Shown in pieces: positions 7,773 through 14,759 of a stretch of DNA of 16,190 nt. Each line of letters begins with the position of its first letter. The stretch's first letter is position 1. Under the pieces are notes generated by a model. The model made no database searches. It was given only the letters and a program-made list of their open reading frames with translations, and had not been told where the DNA came from. Location: assembly GCA_964368985.1 (NCBI GenBank), contig CAYJDW010000060.1:1-16190 (forward strand). The letters run 5' to 3'. The position numbers and the translations under genes were made by a program. The stretch is from G023898405 sp964368985 (GTDB lineage Bacteria > Myxococcota > UBA727 > JABDBI01).

Positions 7773-7845
7773 AGCTCCGATGGATATATAAAAGAAGCGG
7801 GGACCTTCGCTGATACGTTTGAAAAATTAGTGTCGTTTCCTGCCA
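7773..7845 (+). pseudogene. Remnant of the 3' end of an abiEii toxin gene
   Basis: The bases from about agctccg (7773) onward match the end of the intact abiEii gene (from about 10172). The translation SDGYIKEAGTFADTFEKLVSF corresponds to SAGYIKEAGTFAETFEKLVSF in the intact protein, after which similarity stops. Only about 23 codons remain, with no start, so it is a scar of a lost second AbiE system. The remnant joins the repeat flank at the shared stretch agctccg, suggesting a short-homology junction. Confidence 0.75.
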
Positions 7846-7908
7846 CCACGAAGGCGCACTTTCCTGATGGCTATGTTTTTCGCTTGGAAGCCTCTTAATT
7901 TGGGGGGA

Positions 7909-8652
7909 TTACCGTTTTTGATCTATGCGAAATTCATTAGGTGCCTCAGACTTAAATCCATCCCATAGAAAACCCCCACAAGGAGCAAGAATTTCCTCTG
8001 CGAACTCTGAGATGGTTTTACTAGTAAGAGGCTGACTAAAAATTGATTCGAATTTTTGAGCCATCGAGACATCAGCAGCTTTCAAAAGCCGTGCTAATTG
8101 CTTACCTGAACCTAGCCATTGATGATGAGTTAATAAATAAAGTTCAGCGAGCTGCTTATATAATTCAAAAGCAATGGTCATTGTTTCATGAGAATCGCTC
8201 GATGCTTCCAAGTCATCTACGGCGTCTGTTATTTGGAAACGGCGCCGTTCAAGCTCCTTAGTGCTGATCACGGGAGAAGAATCAAGAAGCGTCTGAGCTT
8301 TGTCTTTCAATGCTCGACTTAGATCACTGGTTTTGGTGATCTCGATCCCTTCGGCAACCATGCGAGGCAAAGCTAAAATCAACGCATTTTTGTCTATATG
8401 ATTAAAAAAATACTCTATGGTAGCAGGATCATGCACAAAAGTATCGATCGGCCAAGAATCATAAATAAAGGCTTCACGGTAGGCATTGTCCAGATGGTCA
8501 TAGATAATCACCAGGTCAAGATCAGACCTAGAAGTAATTTTTTTTTGTGCCACCGATCCCGCCCAGAAAATGGTCTTGGCATTAGCGTAACGTTCTCTCA
8601 CGAGCTTTTTAATGGTTGTCATAGGTTCAGGGCGTTGAGAGATCTCGTTCAT
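7909..8652 (-). CDS. Nucleotidyltransferase-domain protein (defence or toxin-antitoxin type)
   Basis: A 247-residue protein with the minimal nucleotidyltransferase signature: GS at residues 32-33 (WAGSVAQKKITSRSDLDLVI), the metal pair D44 and D46, and a third acidic residue in PIDTFVHD (D70). The C-terminal half is helical (ELERRRFQITDAVDDLE..., FELYKQLAELYLLTHHQWLGSGKQLARLL), resembling the helical tails of antibiotic-type nucleotidyltransferases or HEPN-like partners. Such enzymes transfer a nucleotide from an NTP to a small molecule, tRNA or protein; the substrate here is unknown. No clear ribosome site precedes ATG 8652; ATG at about 8622 (residue 11) is an alternative. It is divergent from the AbiE operon and sits next to a SIR2-like gene, which suggests phage defence, but a resistance-like role cannot be excluded. 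Confidence 0.75.
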   Translation of the reverse strand: MNEISQRPEPMTTIKKLVRERYANAKTIFWAGSVAQKKITSRSDLDLVIIYDHLDNAYREAFIYDSWPIDTFVHDPATIEYFFNHIDKNALILALPRMVAEGIEITKTSDLSRALKDKAQTLLDSSPVISTKELERRRFQITDAVDDLEASSDSHETMTIAFELYKQLAELYLLTHHQWLGSGKQLARLLKAADVSMAQKFESIFSQPLTSKTISEFAEEILAPCGGFLWDGFKSEAPNEFRIDQKR

Positions 8653-8770
8653 AATTAAGATTTTATCCTCTTGGTTTTGGAAATATAGTTTTTAATGCTC
8701 AAGACCTCCAGGGTAATAGGGTTTCACTGCGGAATAAGGACGCCAAAAAATAAATTAGGCGTGAATACAC

Positions 8771-8798
8771 TTTGACATTATTCTGTATGTATGTCAAA
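8771..8798. promoter_or_regulatory. Inverted repeat TTTGACAT-N12-ATGTCAAA, candidate operator or promoter of abiE
   Basis: A perfect 8 bp inverted repeat (8771-8778 and 8791-8798) lies 36 bases before the abiEi start. The left arm contains the consensus -35 box TTGACA (8772-8777). No perfect -10 is found at 17 bp, but the region beyond is AT-rich (tatatt at 8800-8805). AbiEi proteins are known to repress their own operon by binding inverted repeats, so this is the natural candidate site. Confidence 0.55.
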
Positions 8799-8833
8799 TT
8801 ATATTCTAATCACATTGGAGACAAACCCGCGAT

Positions 8834-9424
8834 ATGCCTCAACTTGTTAGTTCATTACCCTTAAACCAATTAAAAAAGCTTGGAATATTTAGTCTGAGTG
8901 AAGCTAAAGAAGCGGGTATTTCGCAGTCAAGCATCTCAAGGCTTTCAGAGGCTGGAGATATTATTAAATTGGGTTCGGGATTCTATATGCATCCCGAGGC
9001 CAAATGGGACCCAAGTACGCTTGATTTTTCCATCGCGTGTAAGAAATTTGGTCCTGAGGCATTCATCGGCGGCTTGTCAGCGCTTTATTTTTACAAACTG
9101 ATAGATGAGGTGCCTGATCGTGTTTGGGTTATCGTGCCCCCAGAAAGGCGAACAACTGAAAGGGTCTATCGTTTGATCAGATCTAAAAGCAAGCCAAGCA
9201 CTGATATCGAGCACAAAGGACACTTTAAAATTTCCTCTCTAGAGAGGACCCTCATTGAGTCTTTGAAATATGGATCAAAAATTGGGATACAAATTGCCAT
9301 TAACGCTACAAGACGAGCCATCAGAGATAATCGTGTCACCCCAGAAAGTCTGTTTGATTGTTCTAAGCGTTTGGGGCTCACTTCGGTAATAGAAAAATTC
9401 TGGGATTTAATAACAATTGCGTGA
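8834..9424 (+). CDS. abiEi: AbiEi-family antitoxin / transcriptional repressor
   Basis: A 196-residue protein with the layout of AbiEi antitoxins of type IV toxin-antitoxin systems. An N-terminal winged helix reads LKKLGIFSLSEAKEAGISQSSISRLSEAGDIIKLGSGFYMHP (about 13-55, in overlapping pieces). The C-terminal antitoxin domain reads FGPEAFIGGLSALYFYKLIDEVPDRVWVIVPPERR and then ISSLERTLIESLKYG. In known pairs AbiEi represses the operon and neutralises AbiEii without a stable complex. The gene is six bases upstream of abiEii, as in the classical operon. The nearest GGAG box is 13 bases from the ATG, which is long, so translation may be modest. The inverted repeat at 8771-8798 is the likely autoregulatory site. 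Confidence 0.85.
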   Translation: MPQLVSSLPLNQLKKLGIFSLSEAKEAGISQSSISRLSEAGDIIKLGSGFYMHPEAKWDPSTLDFSIACKKFGPEAFIGGLSALYFYKLIDEVPDRVWVIVPPERRTTERVYRLIRSKSKPSTDIEHKGHFKISSLERTLIESLKYGSKIGIQIAINATRRAIRDNRVTPESLFDCSKRLGLTSVIEKFWDLITIA

Positions 9425-9430
9425 GAAATA

Positions 9431-10258
9431 ATGTCACAAGCACAGTCCATCAGAGCCAAAATAGCATTAATTGCCCGCAAGCAGCAGGTGCCGTTTGAAA
9501 GAGTTTTTACGTCCTTCTTGCTTGAAAGAGCGGTTGCACGACTCGTAAGCCATCCGGACTTATCAAAGCATCTCTGCTTCAAAGGCGGATTTGTTTCATT
9601 AAGAGAATATGGCTCACCTAGATTTACCAAAGACATAGACGCTGCATCCCTATTATTCTCAGAAGACATGCTAGTCGCCAAAGTAAAAGATGCGATGGTA
9701 GTTTCCATTGCCGATGGCGTTAATTTTATTTTTTATTCTCAATCTTCAATAAAAGGACAAACAGATTACCATGGAATAAATTTCAAATACCGGAGTGCTC
9801 TTGATGATGTCAATCAGCATCCCGAGCAAGCTCAGATTATCGACATTGATATTAGCCTCGGTGACAAAATAGTTCCAAAGCCAAAAATAGTAAGTTTAAA
9901 GCCGATTTTAGGAGAGCAGCCTATTTCGTGGCAGATTTATCCCATTGAGACAATCATCGCTGAAAAGCTTCATAGCCTGATAGTTCTTCGAGAAATTAGT
10001 AGTCGCTCGAAAGATATTTTTGACGTCGTAAACTTTTTACCAAAGGCTGATTTAAGTGATTTAAAAGGAGCAATAGAGTCTACATTTAAGCAGAGAAAGA
10101 CTGAAATACCGCCTTCATTTGCTCACGATCTTCGCATGCTCGATACCGCAATCCTGGAAAAAGGCTGGAAGAGCTCCGCCGGATATATAAAAGAGGCTGG
10201 GACCTTTGCTGAGACGTTTGAAAAATTGGTGTCGTTTCTTGCGGAGATGGGACTTTAA
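9431..10258 (+). CDS. abiEii: AbiEii-family nucleotidyltransferase toxin
   Basis: A 275-residue protein of the nucleotidyltransferase AbiEii toxin family. It shows KGG at residues 51-53 followed by REYGSPRFTKDIDAASL with the metal pair D68 and D70. Further on are IIDIDISLGD, and YPIETIIAEKLHSLIVLREISSRSKDIFDVVNFL, the family's E-x-x-x-AEKL...R-x-KD-x-D motif. In characterised type IV systems this toxin uses an NTP to inactivate cellular RNA such as tRNA and aborts phage infection; the exact target here is not known. All visible motifs are intact, so the pair is probably functional. It follows abiEi by six bases and ends in a 4-base convergent overlap with the SIR2-like gene. A fragment of a second, related abiEii lies at 7773-7845. 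Confidence 0.88.
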   Translation: MSQAQSIRAKIALIARKQQVPFERVFTSFLLERAVARLVSHPDLSKHLCFKGGFVSLREYGSPRFTKDIDAASLLFSEDMLVAKVKDAMVVSIADGVNFIFYSQSSIKGQTDYHGINFKYRSALDDVNQHPEQAQIIDIDISLGDKIVPKPKIVSLKPILGEQPISWQIYPIETIIAEKLHSLIVLREISSRSKDIFDVVNFLPKADLSDLKGAIESTFKQRKTEIPPSFAHDLRMLDTAILEKGWKSSAGYIKEAGTFAETFEKLVSFLAEMGL

Positions 10259-11386
10259 AACTTCGGAGTTGAAGGGGGCGAATGATTAAACCATTTTCCG
10301 AACAAGAAAGGAACGCATTCCCTGTTGAAGCCGTCGAACCAGGCTTCCGATTTGCTCCAATTAATGAAGTTATAGCTTTTACGAAAATCCCGTTGCTTTT
10401 CTTCATCCGCCCGATAGTCAACCAAGCGAAGTGAGTCTTTTGTCCATTTATCATTGCCAAAATCGAATTCATAATAGCTTTGTACTAAATGAAATATTAG
10501 TTGCTTCAAATATTCATCGTGGCTTGGCATTGAAAAACCGACGATAGCCATCTGCAGGTTAGACCCTACAGATTGACCAAGGCCCCACCATAAGTCGCGC
10601 AGGAGTGACAAGTACGCTATCTTGTGATGCGAGGGTGAAACGATCAGCGGGGCTTTACTGACCCAGCTTCTTGGTTCTGTAAGATAAGTGTCAATATCTG
10701 AAATTGCATAGACATGCGATAACCGACTATTCTTGTTGGTTGTTAAGAAGCGAAACATGCTTGAAGGTATGTTGATTTCCTCATGAAATTCATCAAATGG
10801 GTAGTCGTCAAACCAGTCCATTGAACCATGTAATTTTAGAAGGGTTACAGCCTTGTCTTCAATAGGTCGGTTCGCTTCACCGCTTGGTCCCCATATCGGT
10901 GCGAGACGATATGGCTTTGAAATTTTATCCATCGCACGCTCCAGAATGACATCATAGTTGAAGGAAATCACCACATCTTGCGGTTGAAGTTCGTCAGCGA
11001 AATATTTATATAAGGACCATTGGCTCTCGCTCATTTTCTTCATTTGTTGCCACAGAACCCATGCTATTAAATTACGCACCACCATCTGACTTATGTTCCC
11101 GGTCTCGTTATAAGTATCACTACCGCTAAGGCGTAAATGATGCTCAATATCAAGAAAAGAAATATAGTTCTCAAGAGTGATTTTTTGGGCACTTCCTGTC
11201 GATTTTTGGAATTCCTCAACTCGTTCAATATCTCTGCTGAGAATATTAAACCAACGACCTTTATCGAGAGATTTTGCGGCTTCAATAATTTTCTCAAGGA
11301 GCGTATCACCAAGTGGTAAACCCGCTTTGACGCCAAAATCCTGCTCCTAAAATTAGTAAACGATATGGTCTTGTTGGAGGTTTCAT
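10255..11386 (-). pseudogene. SIR2-like (NAD-binding) defence gene, disrupted by a one-base frameshift
   Basis: The intact downstream part has SIR2-family motifs ISFNYDVILERAM, LLKLHGSMDW and IVGFSMPSHDEYLKQLI, typical of SIR2-like proteins in anti-phage systems that deplete NAD. The real start is an ATG at 11386 with an AGGAG box just upstream. From it the frame reads MKPPTRPYRLLILGAGF and then breaks at a run of four A on the plus strand (11335-11338), reaching a stop soon after. Removing one base restores GVKAGLPLGDTLLEKIIEAA..., which runs in frame into the rest of the gene. The broken part is the NAD-binding GAGF...G.P.G loop. The gene may be a pseudogene, phase-variable at the homopolymer, or an assembly error. 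It is convergent with abiEii, and a 7 bp palindrome (11398-11414) precedes it. Confidence 0.82.
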
Positions 11387-11397
11387 CGCTGCTCCTG

Positions 11398-11414
11398 GGC
11401 AATTAAGAATTGCC
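11398..11414. promoter_or_regulatory. Palindrome ggcaatt-aag-aattgcc upstream of the SIR2-like gene
   Basis: A perfect 7 bp inverted repeat with a 3-base centre, starting 12 bases before the SIR2-like ATG at 11386 on the minus strand, next to the ribosome site. It could be an operator for a repressor or a small mRNA hairpin. No partner regulator is evident. Confidence 0.35.
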
Positions 11415-11570
11415 AAACCAGTGCTGTGAGGTCGAAAATTTTAATGAGTCTAAAAATAAAATGTTCTCTGAAAAAAACGGATATTATTTTTGGAGCATCT
11501 GGGGCTATTGAGTAGCGCAAAAAAAAGAACTTTAACCAAAAATTCGACATCTAAATCGTGTCAAATTTTA

Positions 11571-11641
11571 GAAAAAGTTCAATAAAATCAATGACTTAGC
11601 GTGGCGGGGAGCAAGGGCGCTATGCAAACCTTTTTTCCTCC
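11571..11641. repeat. Imperfect inverted-repeat site 3, left arm degenerate
   Basis: The right arm 11618-11641 (cgctatgcaaacc, T tract, cctcc) and a 23 bp centre 11595-11617 with TGGCGG at 11602-11607 have the same spacing as site 2. The left arm keeps aaaaagttc (11572-11580), but the distance to TGGCGG is six bases longer than in site 2, so it looks altered. The right arm bases 11618-11640 are the exact reverse complement of the site 1 left arm. Here the site stands without any recombinase gene; weak similarity to the recombinase 2 end starts only at about 11553. Confidence 0.6.
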
Positions 11642-11649
11642 ACGTCAAA

Positions 11650-12072
11650 TTGCTAGGTATTACGCGCTTTTATGTTACTCCATTGTTTAAAAATAAGTTT
11701 TTCCTCCATCAAAAATACGTGGTTGAAGGCCTTTCAGTACGACAAATTGCAAGAGAAATTTTTTCCTCCAAAATGGCCGTTCTCGACGCATTAATCCGAT
11801 TTGGAATTCCTATTCGCGAGCCGCATCACCATCATGGCAATCCATCTCAACCCCGTTTCGGAAAAAGATTTCGGAAGAAATTCTTGGTTGACGATAAAGT
11901 TGAGCAACGAGTTATTTTGGTCGTCCAGGAACTTCGCACACAGGGATTCAGTTTAAGAAAAATTGCCAAAATATTAAATGATATGAGAGTTGCGACTAAA
12001 TGCGATGCAAAGTCATGGCACCCCGAAATGATAAGAAGAATTATTGATAATATTGATAGCACTGACGGCTGA
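11650..12072 (+). CDS. Small two-HTH DNA-binding protein, copy 3 (orphan, no recombinase)
   Basis: About 140 codons, closely similar to copy 2: LHQKYVVEGLSVRQIAREIF, HHHHGNPSQPRFGKRFRKK, and a C-terminal TQGFSLRKIAKILNDMRVAT with KSWHPEMIRRIIDN. The start shown is a TTG without a Shine-Dalgarno. The frame stays open back to 11572 (after the stop at 11569) and encodes KPFFLHVKLLG, similar to the same place in copy 2, so the 5' end is unsure. Unlike copies 1 and 2 no recombinase precedes it; upstream is the start of the divergent SIR2-like gene. The 3' 84 bases are identical to copy 2. It may be the right-hand boundary of the defence cargo or the leftover of a lost recombinase module. Confidence 0.72.
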   Translation: MLGITRFYVTPLFKNKFFLHQKYVVEGLSVRQIAREIFSSKMAVLDALIRFGIPIREPHHHHGNPSQPRFGKRFRKKFLVDDKVEQRVILVVQELRTQGFSLRKIAKILNDMRVATKCDAKSWHPEMIRRIIDNIDSTDG

Positions 12073-12131
12073 CGTCGTCGGAGATTTCATGGTCTCTATC
12101 TTTTTGACAGCTGCCAACTTGCGGGTTTTCT
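11989..12131 (+). repeat. 143 bp perfect direct repeat, right copy (flank of defence block)
   Basis: Identical to 7625-7767. It covers the end of HTH copy 3 and 59 bases downstream. After three differing bases, ctagctccgat (12135-12145) also matches. The two copies in direct orientation bracket the nucleotidyltransferase, AbiE and SIR2-like genes. Confidence 0.92.
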
Positions 12132-12268
12132 GCTCTAGCTCCGATACTGTCAACTGACTGCTTTGTTCATCTCCGATTGTTCTTGTCGATAAGCTATAAA
12201 ATCTCTTTATATCTGGTGGCTTCCTTGGGTAAGATCAAAGACTAATCGGAGTATTTTTAGGAGAGATA

Positions 12269-14566
12269 ATGTTCAAGTACATTGTAGTTTTTGCGCCATG
12301 GATATTTTTGATCGGATGTAAGGATCAACCTTATCAAGAAAGGGTGATAGCAAGGTCCGTTGCGGAATCACCGGCAGTTGAGATTATATCGCCCGTTAAT
12401 AATGCATATCTATCGCAAAAGCGCATTTCAATTAATGGTTCAGTTGCCAAGCCAGAGCTTGTTAAAAGCCTGCAGGTAAAATATCGAGGAATCTCCGAAC
12501 ATAACAAAGATATCAGCGGCATCGAAGACATTAGCATTAAGAAGGGAAATCAAAACTGGCAGATCGACATCGGAAATGGTCTGGTTGATGGCGAATATTC
12601 TTTGGTTATGTCGTTACGAGATATTTATGACAAAGAGCAACATTTGCCCGAAGTAAAAATAACTATTGATCAGCAAGCGCCCGAAATACTTGGTGCTCTC
12701 GATGGCATAGCTCAAGCGCCTTATCTTCAAGAGACAATTAATTATGTGCAAAATTTTTTGGATGGGCAAGATACTCCTGGCTATGCGATCGAAGCAATCG
12801 ATGAACCTGAACCCTTGGATTATAGAAATGTACCAACGATTTATCGTTGGGTAACGAGGATCAACGATGAAAAGACGGCTCCTTCCTACACCGTCAAATT
12901 GACTGATGGGAATGAAGAAATTCGAGTAAGCTATGGCCTTGGCTATGAATGCAAAACATTTGAAGATGCTCCTGAAGAAGCTCTGAAGAAAGAAGATGGC
13001 ACCTATGAGATAAAGATCACGCAAAGTGCTGATTTTGATTTGTCTCACGATTCGGAGGAAAATGCCCATGGCAAGAGCTATTGTCTTAATATTTGGGCCG
13101 TTGATCGAGCTGGCAATCTGAGTAACCATAAGGTCGAATTCATTTGGAAGGTGATAGTACCTCAGCTGGCAGTTGAGATTATATCGCCCGTTAATAATGC
13201 ATATCTATCGCAAAAGCGCATTTCAATTAATGGTTCAGTTTCCAAGCCAGAGCTCGTTAAAACCATGCAGGTAAAATATCGGGGAATCTCCGAAAGCAAC
13301 AAAGATATAAGCGGCACCCAAGACATTGGCATTAAAAAGGAAAAACAAAGTTGGCAGATCGATATCGGAAATGATCTAGTTGATGGCGAATATTCTCTTG
13401 TTGTCTCGCTGCAAGATATTTATGGCAAAGAGCAGCATTTGCCAGAAGTAAAAATAACTATAGATCAGGAAGCCCCAGAAATACTCGGTGCTCTCGATGG
13501 CATAGCTCAAGCGCCCTATCTCCAAGAGACAATTCATTATCGACAAAAATTTTTGGATGAGAAAGATAATCCTCGGTATGAGATCGAAGCAATCGATGAG
13601 TCTGGACCGTTGGATTATAGAAGTCTGCCGACGATTTATCGTTGGTTAACGAGGATCAACGATGAAAAGACAGCTCCTTCCTACACCATCAAATTGACTG
13701 ATGGGAATGAGAATATTCGGGTAAGCTATGGCCTGAGCTATGCATGCAAAGCATTTGAATATGCTGCTAAAGAAGCACTGAAGAAAGAAGACGGCACCTA
13801 TGAAATAAAGATCATGCAAAATGTAGCTGATTTTGATTTGTCTCACGATTCGGAAGAAAATGCCCGTGGCAAAAGCTTTTGTCTAAGTATTTGGGCAGCT
13901 GATCAAGCTGGCAACCGGAGTAATCATAAGGTTGAGTTCATTTGGAAGGTGATAGTACCTCCGCTAAGCCTAGATATGAATGTAGAGCGCTATAAAGCCA
14001 GCCGCAGAGAAGATGACCTTGCTTGGATAGGGCCACCTGTGTGGAAGTTATTTAGGAATAATAGTAATAATAATCCGATTGCTCTCAAGAAGGACCTAGT
14101 AATCGGCCATGTGATTATGTCCAATCCATTTTCGTCGTCTCTTTCCTCTAGGCTGGAGCTAAAAAAGGGCATGCAACTAAAGCTAAATAGGCGGTTGTAT
14201 CAAATACCGGCAAACACCATTGATATAAAATATTTTGCTTATGACCTCACAAAAAATGAGGTTGGGCCGGAAATGAGTCTTAATGACGGCTCAGTCATTA
14301 TCAATGCTCATAAAACAATGATTGCCAAGTTCATATTAGCTAGGGAATTGCCTATCACTGGTGTCAAAAATCCCGGCGATCGTTTTTGGCGATCGTTTTC
14401 ACTGGAAATAGGTTTTGTGGAAGCCGGTAATGATAGACCGGTAGTTGATGGCTTGACGCTTATTACTCGTGATTCAGGCACGGGTACTCTATCGAGCGAA
14501 TTTGTAGTTCCTTGGGGAAGTGATCATGCTGTTAGACGAAGGGTGGCCTCGCGCTCTGCTCGCTAA
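12269..14566 (+). CDS. Lipoprotein with two tandem ~265-residue repeats, unknown function
   Basis: A 765-residue protein with an AGGAGA ribosome site just upstream and a lipoprotein signal: FLIGC, with the lipidated Cys at residue 17. The residue after Cys is Lys, so it is probably sent to the outer membrane and faces the periplasm or surface. Two repeats follow, each opening AVEIISPVNNAYLSQKRISI and closing NHKVEFIWKVIVP. Each contains an Ig-like pattern (GSV.KPELVK..QVKYRG, DGEYSLV.SL.DIY), then a second segment with paired Cys and WA.D.AGN.SNHKVEF, like bacterial Ig-like folds of cell-surface proteins. The C-terminal 200 residues are different and unrecognised. Surface adhesion or a host or prey contact role is possible, but that is a guess. 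It lies just outside the right 143 bp repeat. Confidence 0.8.
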   Translation: MFKYIVVFAPWIFLIGCKDQPYQERVIARSVAESPAVEIISPVNNAYLSQKRISINGSVAKPELVKSLQVKYRGISEHNKDISGIEDISIKKGNQNWQIDIGNGLVDGEYSLVMSLRDIYDKEQHLPEVKITIDQQAPEILGALDGIAQAPYLQETINYVQNFLDGQDTPGYAIEAIDEPEPLDYRNVPTIYRWVTRINDEKTAPSYTVKLTDGNEEIRVSYGLGYECKTFEDAPEEALKKEDGTYEIKITQSADFDLSHDSEENAHGKSYCLNIWAVDRAGNLSNHKVEFIWKVIVPQLAVEIISPVNNAYLSQKRISINGSVSKPELVKTMQVKYRGISESNKDISGTQDIGIKKEKQSWQIDIGNDLVDGEYSLVVSLQDIYGKEQHLPEVKITIDQEAPEILGALDGIAQAPYLQETIHYRQKFLDEKDNPRYEIEAIDESGPLDYRSLPTIYRWLTRINDEKTAPSYTIKLTDGNENIRVSYGLSYACKAFEYAAKEALKKEDGTYEIKIMQNVADFDLSHDSEENARGKSFCLSIWAADQAGNRSNHKVEFIWKVIVPPLSLDMNVERYKASRREDDLAWIGPPVWKLFRNNSNNNPIALKKDLVIGHVIMSNPFSSSLSSRLELKKGMQLKLNRRLYQIPANTIDIKYFAYDLTKNEVGPEMSLNDGSVIINAHKTMIAKFILARELPITGVKNPGDRFWRSFSLEIGFVEAGNDRPVVDGLTLITRDSGTGTLSSEFVVPWGSDHAVRRRVASRSAR
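12373..13962 (+). repeat. Internal tandem duplication of ~795 bp in the lipoprotein gene
   Basis: Unit 1 starts at 12373 and unit 2 at 13168, 795 bp apart (265 codons, frame kept). The first 73 bases of the units (12373-12445 and 13168-13240) are identical, and similarity remains high throughout, ending with tttggaaggtgatagtacct in both. This indicates a fairly recent in-frame duplication. Confidence 0.88.
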
Positions 14567-14583
14567 AATAGTAAATCTCTTAC

Positions 14584-14613
14584 GACCTGGACCTTGTCAA
14601 ACGGGCCCAGGTC
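14584..14613. terminator. Hairpin between the lipoprotein and outer-membrane genes, weak terminator candidate
   Basis: gacctgg (14584-14590) pairs with ccaggtc (14607-14613), with two more G-C pairs inside after one mismatch. It lies 18 bases after the lipoprotein stop, in the gap between convergent genes, where a terminator is expected. No T tract follows on either strand, so support is limited. Confidence 0.35.
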
Positions 14614-14759
14614 TTAGAATTTCGCAAAGTATTTTGTTTTTGCCAATCCCGCTTCCAATGGCTCAACAGTAGGCAAGTTGAGTCTGAAATAATTCTGTGT
14701 AAGTAGCGACTTCTTACTGAGTAATACTGTCACCCAATTCAATACTAACAAGAAAATGC

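Noticed and set aside
11091..11402. A 103-codon minus-strand frame with a hydrophobic end, apparently a small membrane protein
   Set aside because: It is a frame shadow of the frameshifted 5' part of the SIR2-like gene; the other frame carries LLILGAGF and GVKAGLPLGDTLL and a good ribosome site.
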